Shown here: one piece after another, positions 25,695 to 35,722 of the stretch
Position numbering within the stretch: position 1 is the first letter of the stretch
Layout of the letters: every line of letters begins with the position of its first letter
Source: Synechococcus sp. AG-686-F08
Lineage (GTDB): Bacteria; Cyanobacteriota; Cyanobacteriia; PCC-6307; Cyanobiaceae
Direction of reading: 5' to 3'
Length of the DNA: 64,000 bases
NCBI GenBank assembly: GCA_003210315.1
Contig: QCVQ01000001.1
Location: 62,001-126,000, forward strand
The notes under the pieces: model-generated
The model's input: only the letters and a program-made list of their open reading frames with translations
Told to the model about the DNA's origin: nothing
The model's database searches: none
Made by a program: the position numbers and the translations under genes

Positions 25695-25985
25695 ATGAGC
25701 AGGCAGCAGGAATCCACCTCAGGGACACTTTTCACACTCCTGAGTGGAGCCCTCATTGGGGCGGCAGGAGTGGGTTGGTGGCTGCTCTCAGAAGCAGAAC
25801 GGCGACAGCGGCTCAAGCGTCAGCGTTCCATGCTTTATGCGCCAAGGATGCAAGACGGCAGTGAGGCTTTTGAGGCGAACCAATACGCCGATCGTGACGA
25901 TCAGCTGGAACATCGCGTTGAGCAGCTCAATTCAGCCATTTCAGATGTCCGTCGTCAGCTTGAAGACCTCGGTTCAAAGTCGTAA
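25695..25985 (+). CDS. Small membrane protein with C-terminal coiled coil
   Basis: 96 aa. One transmembrane segment ([20 protein letters not shown]) is followed by a basic stretch ([12 protein letters not shown]) and a predicted coiled coil ([26 protein letters not shown]). This YtxH-like layout, one helix then a coiled coil, is common in small cyanobacterial envelope proteins. It lies 24 nt after the UPRTase homologue and 53 nt before ilvD. No family assigned. Confidence 0.6.
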   Translation: MSRQQESTSGTLFTLLSGALIGAAGVGWWLLSEAERRQRLKRQRSMLYAPRMQDGSEAFEANQYADRDDQLEHRVEQLNSAISDVRRQLEDLGSKS

Positions 25986-26038
25986 TCCTCACGGCCGGTA
26001 GGTTGGGACTTGTCCCCATCTGCGATCCAGTCGTTGCC

Positions 26039-27712
26039 ATGCTTCGCTCAGACGCCGTCACTCAAGGCATTCAGCGCTCACCCAATCGGGCAATGCTGAG
26101 AGCGGTTGGTTTCGGTGACGAAGATTTCGGCAAGCCGATTATTGGAATCGCTAACGGTTACAGCACGATCACACCGTGCAACGTGGGATTGGATGCTTTG
26201 TCCCGCCGTGCCGAAGACTCGGCTCGAAACGCAGGGGGCATGCCTCAGATGTTTGGAACCATCACGGTGAGTGATGGCATCTCTATGGGCACCGAAGGAA
26301 TGAAATATTCCCTGGTGAGCCGTGAGGTGATCGCGGACGCGATTGAAACGGCCTGCAACGGCCAGAGCATGGACGGTGTTCTTGCCGTTGGTGGCTGCGA
26401 TAAAAATATGCCCGGCGCCATGTTGGCGATGGCTCGTATGAATATTCCCTCGATCTTTGTGTATGGGGGAACGATTAAGCCTGGAAAACTTGGGGGTTGT
26501 GACCTCACAGTTGTGAGTGCTTTTGAGGCTGTTGGTCAGATTACGAGTGGGAAAATCGATGAAGAACAGCTGACAGCGATTGAAAAAAATGCTTGTCCGG
26601 GTGCTGGCAGCTGTGGAGGCATGTTTACGGCCAACACGATGAGTGCTGCGATTGAAACGATGGGGCTGAGCCTTCCCCACAGTTCAACGATGGCTGCTGA
26701 AGATGAGGAAAAGGCAGAGAGTGCGGCCCGTTCCGGAGAAGTTCTTGTTGAAGCAATTAAATCCAATATTCGCCCTCTTGATTTACTGACGCGTGAGGCC
26801 TTTGAAAATGCCATCAGTGTGATCATGGCGGTGGGGGGATCTACCAACTCTGTGTTGCATTTGCTTGCCATCGCGCGAACAGCAGGCGTTGATCTCAACA
26901 TTGATGATTTTGAAATGATCCGGGAGCGCGTGCCTGTGATTTGTGATCTCAAGCCGAGCGGTCGTTTTGTCACCGTGGATCTTCATCAGGCCGGCGGCAT
27001 TCCACAGGTGATGAAATTGTTATTGGATGCAGGACTTCTCCATGGACATTGCCGCACGATTGAGGGCAAAACATTGGAAGAGCTTCTGGCAAATATTCCC
27101 TCAACCCCTCCTGAAGGACAGGAAGTGATTAGGCCGTTAAGTAACCCCCTTTATGCCAAAGGGCATTTGGCCATCCTCAAAGGAAATTTGGCAATCGAAG
27201 GCGCTGTCGCCAAAATTAGTGGTATCAAAACGCCTGTACTCACGGGTCCAGCTCGCGTCTTTGAAAGCGAAGAGGATTGCTTGGCTTCAATTATTGGTAA
27301 ACAGATTCATGCTGGTGATGTCATCGTGATTCGCCAGGAAGGTCCAGTGGGTGGACCTGGAATGCGCGAAATGCTTGCGCCCACTGCTGCCATTGTTGGG
27401 CAGGGACTCGGGGACAAGGTGGCGTTAATTACGGATGGTCGATTCAGTGGTGGAACGTATGGTCTGGTGGTTGGCCACGTGGCTCCAGAGGCTGCCGTTG
27501 GGGGTGCAATCGGCCTTGTAGTGGAGGGGGATAGCATTACTGTTGATGCCAATCAAAACCTTCTTCAACTCAATGTGAATGAGGCTGAATTGGAAAGACG
27601 ACGCAACATGTGGTTAGGACATACGCCCAAATATAAGACCGGAATTCTTGGAAAATATGCTCGTCTTGTCTCGAGTTCTAGTCGTGGTGCTGTGACAGAT
27701 CAGCCTGATTAG
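26039..27712 (+). CDS. ilvD: Dihydroxy-acid dehydratase
   Basis: Branched-chain amino-acid synthesis: dehydrates 2,3-dihydroxy-isovalerate and its isoleucine analogue with a [2Fe-2S] cluster. ATG 26039 gives [24 protein letters not shown], the family N-terminus. The cluster Cys are in [16 protein letters not shown] and [37 protein letters not shown]-type motifs near the C-terminus are intact. 557 aa is standard. Confidence 0.96.
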   Translation: MLRSDAVTQGIQRSPNRAMLRAVGFGDEDFGKPIIGIANGYSTITPCNVGLDALSRRAEDSARNAGGMPQMFGTITVSDGISMGTEGMKYSLVSREVIADAIETACNGQSMDGVLAVGGCDKNMPGAMLAMARMNIPSIFVYGGTIKPGKLGGCDLTVVSAFEAVGQITSGKIDEEQLTAIEKNACPGAGSCGGMFTANTMSAAIETMGLSLPHSSTMAAEDEEKAESAARSGEVLVEAIKSNIRPLDLLTREAFENAISVIMAVGGSTNSVLHLLAIARTAGVDLNIDDFEMIRERVPVICDLKPSGRFVTVDLHQAGGIPQVMKLLLDAGLLHGHCRTIEGKTLEELLANIPSTPPEGQEVIRPLSNPLYAKGHLAILKGNLAIEGAVAKISGIKTPVLTGPARVFESEEDCLASIIGKQIHAGDVIVIRQEGPVGGPGMREMLAPTAAIVGQGLGDKVALITDGRFSGGTYGLVVGHVAPEAAVGGAIGLVVEGDSITVDANQNLLQLNVNEAELERRRNMWLGHTPKYKTGILGKYARLVSSSSRGAVTDQPD

Positions 27713-27792
27713 GCACTGCTACAGCGATATTGAATGATCCACGAATATATAGAGTGCTTGATTGCTAATTGTGCTAATTCTTTGTTTGGAAG

Positions 27793-27812
27793 AAATCCTT
27801 TTTTGAGGATTT
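27793..27812. other. Small AT hairpin in the ilvD 3' gap
   Basis: AAATCC / GGATTT with an 8-nt loop (TTTTTTGA) lies in the 132-nt AT-rich gap between ilvD and the convergent minus-strand pair. It may contribute to termination, but no T-run follows the stem. Confidence 0.25.
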
Positions 27813-27844
27813 GTCTTGAGTGGATATGGCTAGAAAATGTTTGA

Positions 27845-28228
27845 TCAATTTTCTCGAGATTGACCAACAAGTTGTGCTCTGAGTCGTCGGGCGATCGCTT
27901 CTAAGGGTTGCCCGTCTGCTGGAGCCGTGCAGCGCATGCCGTTGTCTCCATGCATCCAAACGGGATGCTGTCCTTGCCAAAGCATGGGGCGTTCCGCTTG
28001 ATCACACCAACTGAGCATGAGATTCACATCACTTCCGCTCCGATAGATCTCGAGTTCGAGATCCATGGCCTCCATTCGAGAGCCGGAGGCATCGCGGGTC
28101 TCGATGCGAACGAAGAGATCGTCAATGCTGGATGGTTCTGCCTCCTCGTGAATCGGAACAACGGCATGCTGATAAGGCTTGCGGCAAAGATCAGCCGTGT
28201 GGGCAATCACAACCGCTAAATCAATCAT
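27845..28228 (-). CDS. Conserved hypothetical protein
   Basis: 127 aa, soluble. HxxDLCRKPYQHAVVPIHEEAEPSSIDDLFVRIETRDASGSRMEAMDLELEIYRSGSDVNLMLSWCD then RPMLWQGQHPVWMHGDNGMRC: beta-strand-rich, with several Trp/Cys. No domain recognised. Its ATG overlaps the stop of the CIA30 gene (ATGA), so the two are translationally coupled. Confidence 0.6.
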   Translation of the reverse strand: MIDLAVVIAHTADLCRKPYQHAVVPIHEEAEPSSIDDLFVRIETRDASGSRMEAMDLELEIYRSGSDVNLMLSWCDQAERPMLWQGQHPVWMHGDNGMRCTAPADGQPLEAIARRLRAQLVGQSREN

Positions 28229-28761
28229 TGATAGGCATCAATCGAATGGATCAAAAGGCGGATTGCACCTGCACGGAAGCCTGGATTCGTGGATCCTGCC
28301 TCATCAAACCGTGAATGGAGCACTTGTAAGCGGGTGATCGCGGACGAATCAAAACGCAAAGGTAGTCCTACCGGTTTGGCACGAACCACAGGCTGAAGAT
28401 CGTTGAAGGCAATCTCCGCAACGGTGACTCCTTCCAGTTTGGTGGGAACGGGCATGACCCAGCGCAGTCCGCCTGGAATCATTTCCGTGAGTCCCATCAA
28501 TCCATCAGAGCAAGCCACAGCAAATTTCAAGGTTCGCCCCTCCCCTTCCACCGCCAAGCGCAGTCCTTTAAATGCGGAAAGATCCAGGGGCGGTCTTAGC
28601 AAGGGGGAGCGGCAACTCACAAAACCTCCCCCATCAGCGACCAACTCACCCTCCAGCAACAGACCTTCAGGCGTGAGGCGGCAGCCTGCTTGGCTGGTCC
28701 CACCCATGATCGTGTCGTTGAGCGTGGCCCAGGAATCGAATGAGACACGGGAGGTGGTCAT
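28225..28761 (-). CDS. CIA30-family protein (complex I intermediate-associated protein 30-like)
   Basis: 178 aa with the CIA30 features WATLNDTIMGGTSQAGCRLTPEGLLLEGEL, GGGFVSCRSP, SAFKGLRLAVEGEGRTLKF and the C-terminal ITRLQVLHSRFDEAGSTNPGFRAGAIRLLIHSIDAY. CIA30 proteins form a galactose-binding-like beta sandwich. In mitochondria they help assemble complex I; the cyanobacterial role (NDH-1 assembly or other) is unproven. Confidence 0.82.
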   Translation of the reverse strand: MTTSRVSFDSWATLNDTIMGGTSQAGCRLTPEGLLLEGELVADGGGFVSCRSPLLRPPLDLSAFKGLRLAVEGEGRTLKFAVACSDGLMGLTEMIPGGLRWVMPVPTKLEGVTVAEIAFNDLQPVVRAKPVGLPLRFDSSAITRLQVLHSRFDEAGSTNPGFRAGAIRLLIHSIDAYQ

Positions 28762-28787
28762 CTCAACCCTGCAAAAGGAATGTTTAT

Positions 28788-29504
28788 TTAAAGGCTTTCG
28801 CAGGCAGCTTCGTCGGCAAGCACGATGATTTCCGCTTCCGGTTGGACCAACTTGGCAGGAGTTCGTTGTGGGGACTCAGCTGGGTCGAGCAAGCGTCGTA
28901 AGGCCTCCCCTTTCTTTGCACCACTAACCAGGAACATCACGGTTCGAGATGCGCTGAGCACTGGGGCTGTGAGGGTAATGCGCTCCAACCCCTTACCCCG
29001 TCCAATCGTGGTCCAGCGATCACGAACTTCAGGAGCCTCCGTGCCTGGGAAGAGGGAGGCGGTGTGACCGTCATCCCCAAGACCCAAGACCATCATGTCG
29101 AAGATGGGTGGTTCGCCACTGCAGCTCTGGGCTATCAGCTTGGCGAAAGCATCAGCGCTGGCTTCTGGTGAGGGAAGCTCAACAGTTGGAACAGGATGAA
29201 AGCAGGCAGCCGCTCCGGGCTCACCGGCTTGAAGCAATGTGGAGCGGAGCATGCGCGCATTGCTGGATTCGTCATCAGCGGACACCCAGCGTTCGTCTCC
29301 TAGAAAGACATCCACGCGATTCCAAGGCAAATGTTGATGGCCTAATCGCTGATAAGCCTGAGAAGGAGTGGTCCCTCCAGATAGAGCAATCTGCGCACGA
29401 TCGCGTTGGTCGAGCGCTAGTTGAATGGAGGTGGCGATGTACTCAGCGGCCCGCAGGGCTAGATCCTGAGGATCTCGGGCCCGTTCAATGCGATAGGAGG
29501 TCAT
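28788..29504 (-). CDS. pgl: 6-phosphogluconolactonase
   Basis: The second step of the oxidative pentose phosphate pathway, hydrolysing 6-phosphogluconolactone. Motifs: ALSGGTTPSQAYQRLG, VDVFLGDERWVSADDESSNARML, LGLGDDGHTASLFPGT, LVSGAKKGEALRRLL. ATG 29504 (MTSYRIERA) begins 8 nt after the gnd stop; the track Met at 29507 is a TTG. It lies directly downstream of gnd, pairing two consecutive steps. 238 aa. Confidence 0.94.
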   Translation of the reverse strand: MTSYRIERARDPQDLALRAAEYIATSIQLALDQRDRAQIALSGGTTPSQAYQRLGHQHLPWNRVDVFLGDERWVSADDESSNARMLRSTLLQAGEPGAAACFHPVPTVELPSPEASADAFAKLIAQSCSGEPPIFDMMVLGLGDDGHTASLFPGTEAPEVRDRWTTIGRGKGLERITLTAPVLSASRTVMFLVSGAKKGEALRRLLDPAESPQRTPAKLVQPEAEIIVLADEAACESL

Positions 29505-29512
29505 CAATCAGC

Positions 29513-30931
29513 TCAATCCAACCACTCGGTGTGAAAACTGCCTTCCTTATCAACGCGTTCATAGGTGTGTGAGCCAAAGCAGTCGCGCATTGCTTGAACT
29601 GCATTTTGAGGCAGACGAGCTGTGCGGTAGCTGTTGATGTAGTCGAGGGTGTTGCTTAGGCAGGGCACAGGAATTCCGGCTTCCGCTGCTCCTGCAACGA
29701 CTTTGGCTAAACCAGGCAGTCGGGTGTTGACCTGATCGGCAAACCAAGGATCAATGAGCAGATTGCTCAGCTGCGGATCGGTCGTGAACGCATCCTGAAT
29801 CCGCTTGAGCAGTCGCGCACGAATGATGCAGCCCCCCTTCCAGATCTGAGCGATCGAAGGCATGTTCAGGTTGTAATCATGCTCTGCGGAAGCGATCCGT
29901 AAAAGCTCCATTCCTTGGGCGTAGCTGGCCATGCAGGCGAGCACCATCGCATCCATCAGTGGTGCCATTCCATCGGCGGGGGTGCCGAGATCGAAGGGTT
30001 TGACGGCGGGTCCTTTGAGGATGGATTCCGCTTTGACGCGTTGATCTTTCATCGAACTCATCACGCGGCCATTGAGGGCTGCATAGATGGTTGGTACGGA
30101 TGCACCCATTTGCAACGCACTCACCACAGTCCACAAACCTGTACCTTTTTGGCCGGCTTTGTCCTGGATTTTTTCGATGAGATCGCTTCCATCATCAGGA
30201 TCTTTTGTGCGCAAGCAGACCTCTGTGATCTCAACGAGGTAGGAGGCGAGCTCCTCGGTGCTGTTCCAATGGGCAAAGACATCGGCCATCTGGGTGCCAT
30301 TCATCCCCCCAACCCTCTTCATGAGGTCATAGCCCTCAGCAAGGATTTGCTCGATGCCGTACTCGATGCCGTTGTGCACCGTTTTGACAAAGTGGCCTGA
30401 GCCACCTGGGCCGATGTAGGTGACACAAGGACCGTCTTCGACTTGGGCCGCCATTTTGGTGACGAGGTTCTCAATGGCGTCGTAAGACGCTTTGGTGCCG
30501 CCGGGCATCATGCTCGGACCTTCAAGAGCACCTTTGGCACCGCCTGAGACACCCATGCCAATAAAGCCGAAGCTCTTGCTTTCCAATTCGGAAACACGAC
30601 GCTCTGTGTCGCGATATTCCGAGTTGCCACCATCAATCAATAGATCTCCTTCGTCTAAGAAAGGAGAAATCTGTTCGATCACTGCATCAACAGGACCCCC
30701 CGCTTTCACCATCATCAAGATGCGGCGAGGTCGTTCTAATTTGTTGACAAAATCCTGAAGGTCGGTGGCGCCTTGAATGTTTTTTCCGGCACCTCGACCT
30801 TTCAGAAAGTCTTCTGTCTTTGAATAAGTGCGGTTGTAAACAACACTTGAAAAACCATTGCTCTCAGCATTGAGAACAAGGTTTTCGCCCATCACGCCTA
30901 GACCGATAAGACCAAAGTGAGACTTGGACAT
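29513..30931 (-). CDS. gnd: 6-phosphogluconate dehydrogenase, decarboxylating
   Basis: Converts 6-phosphogluconate to ribulose-5-phosphate and CO2, making NADPH. ATG 30931 gives MSKSHFGLIGLGVMGENLVLNAESNGF with the dinucleotide glycines. NRTYSKT (NADP-specificity Arg), GVSGGAKGALEGPSMMPGG, the catalytic Lys/His region GPGGSGHFVKTVHNGIEYG and the C-terminal FHTEW are intact. 472 aa. In picocyanobacteria this pathway runs at night, and pgl follows in the same operon. Confidence 0.96.
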   Translation of the reverse strand: MSKSHFGLIGLGVMGENLVLNAESNGFSSVVYNRTYSKTEDFLKGRGAGKNIQGATDLQDFVNKLERPRRILMMVKAGGPVDAVIEQISPFLDEGDLLIDGGNSEYRDTERRVSELESKSFGFIGMGVSGGAKGALEGPSMMPGGTKASYDAIENLVTKMAAQVEDGPCVTYIGPGGSGHFVKTVHNGIEYGIEQILAEGYDLMKRVGGMNGTQMADVFAHWNSTEELASYLVEITEVCLRTKDPDDGSDLIEKIQDKAGQKGTGLWTVVSALQMGASVPTIYAALNGRVMSSMKDQRVKAESILKGPAVKPFDLGTPADGMAPLMDAMVLACMASYAQGMELLRIASAEHDYNLNMPSIAQIWKGGCIIRARLLKRIQDAFTTDPQLSNLLIDPWFADQVNTRLPGLAKVVAGAAEAGIPVPCLSNTLDYINSYRTARLPQNAVQAMRDCFGSHTYERVDKEGSFHTEWLD

Positions 30932-31046
30932 CAAAAACTGCATTCACTGAAGTCAGTGTGACCACAGGATCAAAAAAAGGCTGCGAACTGGTCCACCTCT
31001 GTCAGGGATAAGAGATGGAAGCGCCAATCTTTTCTTCAGTGTGTCG

Positions 31047-32342
31047 TCAGATCACTGTGTCGTCGGCAATCGATGCATTCTTCACGACAACGATGATTCC
31101 ATTACGAATGTAGAAGCCTTGCTCAGGACGATCAGCTTCTTCCACGTGATCCTTATTCACGATGGTGACGTTCTTACCAATACGAGCATTCTTATCAAGA
31201 ATGGCTCGTTTCACAGTGGCGCCTTCACCCACGCCAACGGGAATGCCGCCGCGTGACCTTAAGGTTTCACGTTCGCTTTGCGATTCAAAGAAGTCAGCTC
31301 CCATCAACAACGAATCCTGGAGGACCACATTGTTTTCGACGCGACTACGCACACCCAGTACGGAGTGATGGATGCTGCAGGCCTTGATGATCGATCCCTC
31401 ACTAATGATCGAGTCTGTGATCTGGCTGTCCACAAATTTGCTGGGGGGCAAATACCGAGGACGGGTATAAATCGGGAAGGCTTCGTCGTAGAAACTGAAG
31501 GGTGGTGTTGGCTGCTGAGTGAGGGCCAGATTGGCTTCATAGAAGGCACCGATGGTTCCGATGTCTTCCCAGTAATCGTCAAAGACGTAGCTCTTGAGAG
31601 CGTCGCCACGGGACAGCGCTTCCGGGATCACCTCTTTACCGAAATCCTTGTGGCCGGGATTGGCATCAAGGAGATCGAAGAGCGTTTTACGACTGAACAC
31701 ATAGATGCCCATGGAAGCGAGGTAGGGGCGCTCCTTCGAGGACTCAACACTGAGGCCAAAACGGGACGTATCTACGGCCATTGCCTTTAGGGACTCTCCC
31801 TTGGGCTTCTCACGAAATTCCTTGATATTTCCTTCCTCATCGGTGCGCATTAAACCGAATGCTTCTGCTTGCGCAGCGTCCACAGGAAGTGCTGCAACCG
31901 TGAGGTCAGCGCCCGTACTGCGGTGATGCTCTACGAAACGGCTGTAGTCCATTCGGTATAGCTGATCGCCGGAGAGGATCAGGTATTCATCAACATCCCA
32001 TTCGCGGAACAGGGTTTGGTATTGGCGCACCGCATCAGCCGTTCCTTCGAACCAGGACGGGCTGTCGAGCGTTTGTTGCGCAGCTAAGACTTCGACAAAC
32101 CCCTGTCCAAATCCGGCGTTGAGGTTGTATGTCTGGCTGAGGTGACGATTCAGTGAAGCGCTATTGAATTGCGTCAACACATACATCTTGTTGATGCTGG
32201 AGTTAATGCAGTTACTGATTGGGATATCAATCAGGCGATATTTGCCCGCCAAAGGCACAGCTGGCTTGGCTCTCATCTTTGTGAGTGGTTGGAGGCGGGT
32301 GCCAGCCCCTCCCCCGAGAATGATTGCCAGTACTCGCTTCAT
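31047..32342 (-). CDS. glgC: Glucose-1-phosphate adenylyltransferase (ADP-glucose pyrophosphorylase)
   Basis: The committing step of glycogen synthesis: ATP + glucose-1-P to ADP-glucose. The nucleotidyltransferase N-terminus is [44 protein letters not shown]-like, [21 protein letters not shown] (substrate Lys) and the beta-helix C-terminus ([12 protein letters not shown]-like) follow. 431 aa matches the 3-PGA-activated cyanobacterial enzyme. The gap to gnd is about 115 nt. Confidence 0.96.
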   Translation of the reverse strand: MKRVLAIILGGGAGTRLQPLTKMRAKPAVPLAGKYRLIDIPISNCINSSINKMYVLTQFNSASLNRHLSQTYNLNAGFGQGFVEVLAAQQTLDSPSWFEGTADAVRQYQTLFREWDVDEYLILSGDQLYRMDYSRFVEHHRSTGADLTVAALPVDAAQAEAFGLMRTDEEGNIKEFREKPKGESLKAMAVDTSRFGLSVESSKERPYLASMGIYVFSRKTLFDLLDANPGHKDFGKEVIPEALSRGDALKSYVFDDYWEDIGTIGAFYEANLALTQQPTPPFSFYDEAFPIYTRPRYLPPSKFVDSQITDSIISEGSIIKACSIHHSVLGVRSRVENNVVLQDSLLMGADFFESQSERETLRSRGGIPVGVGEGATVKRAILDKNARIGKNVTIVNKDHVEEADRPEQGFYIRNGIIVVVKNASIADDTVI

Positions 32343-32435
32343 GCAGCTCCCGCCTTTCGGCTATGCGGGGCAAACTTACTGGAAATTTCGCGTTCTAAAC
32401 CAACCCTTGGGCCAGATCGTGGAGATTGCAGGAAA

Positions 32436-33749
32436 TTAATCTTGCGCCGCCGCTCCAGATTCCAAATCAAAGATTTTTTCGACGACCTGGAGTGCCTGTT
32501 GTCGTTCGCTGCGTTGCTGTGGACTGCGGAGCTGAGTCACAGGTGTGTGCAGGATTTTGTTGATCATTCCCTTGGTTAAGGCTTCCACAACCTTGCGTTC
32601 TCGCGCTGAGAAATCAGGACCCATGCGGCTCAGTGCTTTGGTGAGTTCCTCGACTCGGATCTCCTCAAGCGAAGCCCGTAAACGGTTGATGGTGGGAACG
32701 GCCTCCAGGCTGTCCCACCACTCCAGGAACAGACGTCCCTCCTCGAGCAGCAACCCCTCCGCTTCCCGTGCCACCTGCTGTCGAGCTTCTTGGTTGCGCT
32801 CAACAACCTCTTGAAGATCATCCACATCGTGGGACTCGACCCCGGACACATCGCGCACATCGGAGGCGATGTTGCGAGGCACACCGATATCAACCAACCG
32901 CAAAGAGCTGCGGCGATTGAGAGCGTTCAATCTGTTGGCGTCAATGATTGGGTCATCGACTGCTGTGCTCGTAAAGACCAACGAACACGTGCTCAAGCAT
33001 TGATCAAGATCGTCGAGCCCGCGGCATTGAATGGGCAGGTTTGGAAAATCGGTTGCTAGGGCTGAGGCTCTCTCGATGGTGCGATTGAGCAACACCACTC
33101 CAGAAGCTCCTTTCGCTTGCAGGTGTTGGAGCAACAAACGGCTCATGCGTCCAGCCCCGACAACGGCGATTTGCTCCGTTTCAAGCGTGACTAACGCATC
33201 CTGGCCGCGGGATTGTCCAAGTTTGAGTTGAGCCAATTCCACCGCTGCTGAGCTCACGGACACAGCGCCTGTGCTCAGGTTGGTTTCAGAACGAACTCGC
33301 TTGCCTGTACTGACAGCCTGCGTCAACAGACGATTGAGAATCGGGCCGATCGATTTGTGCTCTTGGCCCAGGCGCATCATTTTCTTGACCTGGGACAAGA
33401 TTTGTCCTTCACCAAGAACAAGGCTGTCGAGTCCTGCCGTGACTCGCATCAAGTGTGCAATGGCTTCGTCGTGGTGATAGGTAAAAAGGTGTGGAGATAG
33501 ATCACGGCTTTCCAAACCGGAATGACCACTCAGAAAATCGCGTACTGCAGCAATCCCTAGGTCTGGGTTGCGCACCAAGGTGTAGATCTCGAGTCTGTTG
33601 CAGGTGCTAAGGATCGAGGCCTCCAACACCTGCTCATGATTTCGCAGGTTGTGTAGGGATTCCTCCATGGTTTGCTCAGGAATGCTGAGCTTTTCGCGCA
33701 CTTCGACCGGAGCCGTTCGATGACTGAGGCCGACTACGGCGATATGCAT
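32436..33749 (-). CDS. hemA: Glutamyl-tRNA reductase
   Basis: The first committed step of tetrapyrrole (chlorophyll, haem, bilin) synthesis; reduces Glu-tRNA to glutamate-1-semialdehyde with NADPH. The catalytic Cys50 is in ILSTCNRLEIYTLV. The His of GLSHRTAPVEVREKL, the NADPH domain VVGAGRMSRLLLQHL and the C-terminal dimerisation helix are present. 437 aa, full length. It lies between glgC and glpX on the same strand. Confidence 0.96.
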   Translation of the reverse strand: MHIAVVGLSHRTAPVEVREKLSIPEQTMEESLHNLRNHEQVLEASILSTCNRLEIYTLVRNPDLGIAAVRDFLSGHSGLESRDLSPHLFTYHHDEAIAHLMRVTAGLDSLVLGEGQILSQVKKMMRLGQEHKSIGPILNRLLTQAVSTGKRVRSETNLSTGAVSVSSAAVELAQLKLGQSRGQDALVTLETEQIAVVGAGRMSRLLLQHLQAKGASGVVLLNRTIERASALATDFPNLPIQCRGLDDLDQCLSTCSLVFTSTAVDDPIIDANRLNALNRRSSLRLVDIGVPRNIASDVRDVSGVESHDVDDLQEVVERNQEARQQVAREAEGLLLEEGRLFLEWWDSLEAVPTINRLRASLEEIRVEELTKALSRMGPDFSARERKVVEALTKGMINKILHTPVTQLRSPQQRSERQQALQVVEKIFDLESGAAAQD

Positions 33750-33776
33750 GGAGAAATCCCTCTGTTGCTGCGTGAA

Positions 33777-34781
33777 TCAGTTCAAAGCGATGCTTTGAGC
33801 TCCATCCTTCATGTGGATGGTGTTGGTGAAACTGCAGGTGTTGTTCAGGTTGCTGATGATCAAGCTGCTTGTGCGGGTGCAATCAGTTTCGAACTTCACT
33901 CCGTTGAAAAGAAGACCATCTGTGATGCCGCTTCCGGCGAACACAACGTGCTCTCCGCAGGCAAGCTCACTGGCTTCGTACACCTTATCGGGGTCGGTAA
34001 TGCCCATTTCTGCGAGGCGGGCGAGATTGCCTTCCTTCGTCATATCTGCCCACTCAGAGGTCTGAGCAATGGCTGGGTCATACACGAGTTGTCCTTGGAA
34101 GTGTCCGCCTAATGCGCGCATCGCGGCAGCGGAGATCACACCCTCAGGAGCAGCACCAATGCCCATCAAGCAGTGGGTTCCTGTTCCAGCAAAACCGCAA
34201 GCAATCGCTGCTTGCACATCACCATCTGAGATGGGCTGAATACGAGCACCGGTGGCGCGGATTTCAGTGATGAGATCTTTGTGACGGGCACGGTCCATCA
34301 CCACGATGGTGAGTTCATCAGGAGCAAGGCCCAAGCACTCACTCAGGATCTTGATGTTTTCAGTCGCAGACTTGCGAATGTCAACCTTGCCTTTCGCTGC
34401 CGGTGGAGCAGCCAACTTCTTCATGTAGAAGTCGGGAGCGTTGAACAGTCCACCACGGTCGGACGCTGCGAGAACCGCCATGGAGCCGCGCTGGCTGTAG
34501 GCACAAAGGTTTGTGCCTTCGCAAGGGTCAACAGCGAAGTCCACACCAGGGCCATTGCCGGTACCGACTTCTTCACCGATGTAGAGCATGGGAGCTTCGT
34601 CGCGTTCTCCCTCACCGATCACAATGCGGCCTTTCATTTGAATCTGATTCATGCGCTTGCGCATGGCATCAACAGCTAAAGCATCGGCTTCATCCTTCAG
34701 ACCTTTGCCGGAGAGCGTGGCGGAAGCGATGGCGGCCTGCTCGACGATCTCGAGAATTTCCTGAATGAGAGTGCGATCCAC
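33777..34781 (-). CDS. glpX: Fructose-1,6-/sedoheptulose-1,7-bisphosphatase, class II (GlpX type)
   Basis: A bifunctional Calvin-cycle bisphosphatase. I take GTG 34781 ([27 protein letters not shown]): it gives 334 aa, the usual cyanobacterial length, whereas the ATG at 34850 adds an unrelated 23-residue leader. Metal motifs: [64 protein letters not shown] is intact. It is divergent from the first rpe homologue across ~155 nt. Confidence 0.94.
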   Translation of the reverse strand: MDRTLIQEILEIVEQAAIASATLSGKGLKDEADALAVDAMRKRMNQIQMKGRIVIGEGERDEAPMLYIGEEVGTGNGPGVDFAVDPCEGTNLCAYSQRGSMAVLAASDRGGLFNAPDFYMKKLAAPPAAKGKVDIRKSATENIKILSECLGLAPDELTIVVMDRARHKDLITEIRATGARIQPISDGDVQAAIACGFAGTGTHCLMGIGAAPEGVISAAAMRALGGHFQGQLVYDPAIAQTSEWADMTKEGNLARLAEMGITDPDKVYEASELACGEHVVFAGSGITDGLLFNGVKFETDCTRTSSLIISNLNNTCSFTNTIHMKDGAQSIALN

Positions 34782-34937
34782 GTAAGTGCTGCGGGGGGTA
34801 AAGAGAGGCTTTGAGGAGAAAGCCTGCAACAGCAGGGATTTCTGTCTCATATGCGCGGCTCACTGTATCAGTGTTATCTGGACACCTCTAGAGCCCCAAA
34901 GCTTCTATAAAATTTCGCGAGTTAATGACAATTTTTA
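34782..34937. promoter_or_regulatory. Divergent promoter region glpX / rpe-like
   Basis: A 156-nt region between two divergent Calvin-cycle-related genes. It holds a TATAAA-like box (CTTCTATAAAATTTCGCG near 34905) oriented toward the rpe-like gene. A shared regulator is plausible; no operator repeat was identified. Confidence 0.35.
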
Positions 34938-35672
34938 ATGGCTGCGACGCATCGCCCTATTCAGATCATTCCCTCTGTTTTGCCTGCTGACTGGGCAGCA
35001 ATGGGGCAATGCGTAAAAGATCTAGAAGATGCGGGTGTTGATCGCATTCAGTTTGATGTGATGGACGGGAATTTTGTTCCCAATCTCACCTTCGGCCCTG
35101 AGCTGATCAAAGCCTGCCGGCGTTACTGCAACGTCCCGTTTGAAACTCAGCTCATGGTGAGTCAATACAACTGCGAAACCATGCTCGAGGAGTATGTAGA
35201 GGCCACCAAAGGGGCCAATGGGGAGCCAGGAGTCGTCATCGCTCACGTTGAAGCGAATACCCATTTGCACCGGATTCTTGGAAGGATTCGTCAACTTGGT
35301 GGAAGCCCTTCTGTGGCCCTCAATCCACACACGCCAATGGAAATGGTCAAGGACGTCTTGGACCTGGTGGACCACGTGCTGGTGATGACCGTGAATCCTG
35401 GCTTCGGTGGACAGGCCTACATCCCGACCATGCTCAACAAAATCTCCGAGCTGAGAAAGAACATCGTTGAGCGGAATCTTGACGTGGATATTGAGGTTGA
35501 TGGCGGCATCAAGGCCAACTGGACTATTTCCCAGTGCTGCGCAGCTGGTGCAAACTGCTTCATCGCTGGAAGCGGCATGTTTGCTTATCCGAGCCTTAAA
35601 GAAGGTTGCGATGATCTTCGTCGCGTAGCTAGCGAAGCTCAGGATGGAAAGGTCTTGTCGACACCAGCCTGA
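34938..35672 (+). CDS. Ribulose-phosphate 3-epimerase paralogue with altered metal site
   Basis: 244 aa, Rpe-family TIM barrel: [66 protein letters not shown] and EVDGGI. Rpe binds a divalent metal with two His and two Asp. Here both His are Gln: Q38 (RIQFDVMDG) and Q71 (FETQLMV). The downstream copy keeps H36 and H69. Both Asp are retained. It has an extra insertion EATKGANGEP. It may be inactive, use a different metal geometry, or act on another ketose phosphate. The next rpe starts 50 nt downstream. Confidence 0.85.
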   Translation: MAATHRPIQIIPSVLPADWAAMGQCVKDLEDAGVDRIQFDVMDGNFVPNLTFGPELIKACRRYCNVPFETQLMVSQYNCETMLEEYVEATKGANGEPGVVIAHVEANTHLHRILGRIRQLGGSPSVALNPHTPMEMVKDVLDLVDHVLVMTVNPGFGGQAYIPTMLNKISELRKNIVERNLDVDIEVDGGIKANWTISQCCAAGANCFIAGSGMFAYPSLKEGCDDLRRVASEAQDGKVLSTPA

Positions 35673-35722
35673 GTTTCGTGTAACAGATGTAACGTAGAGG
35701 TGTATTAATCCATCTCTACTCC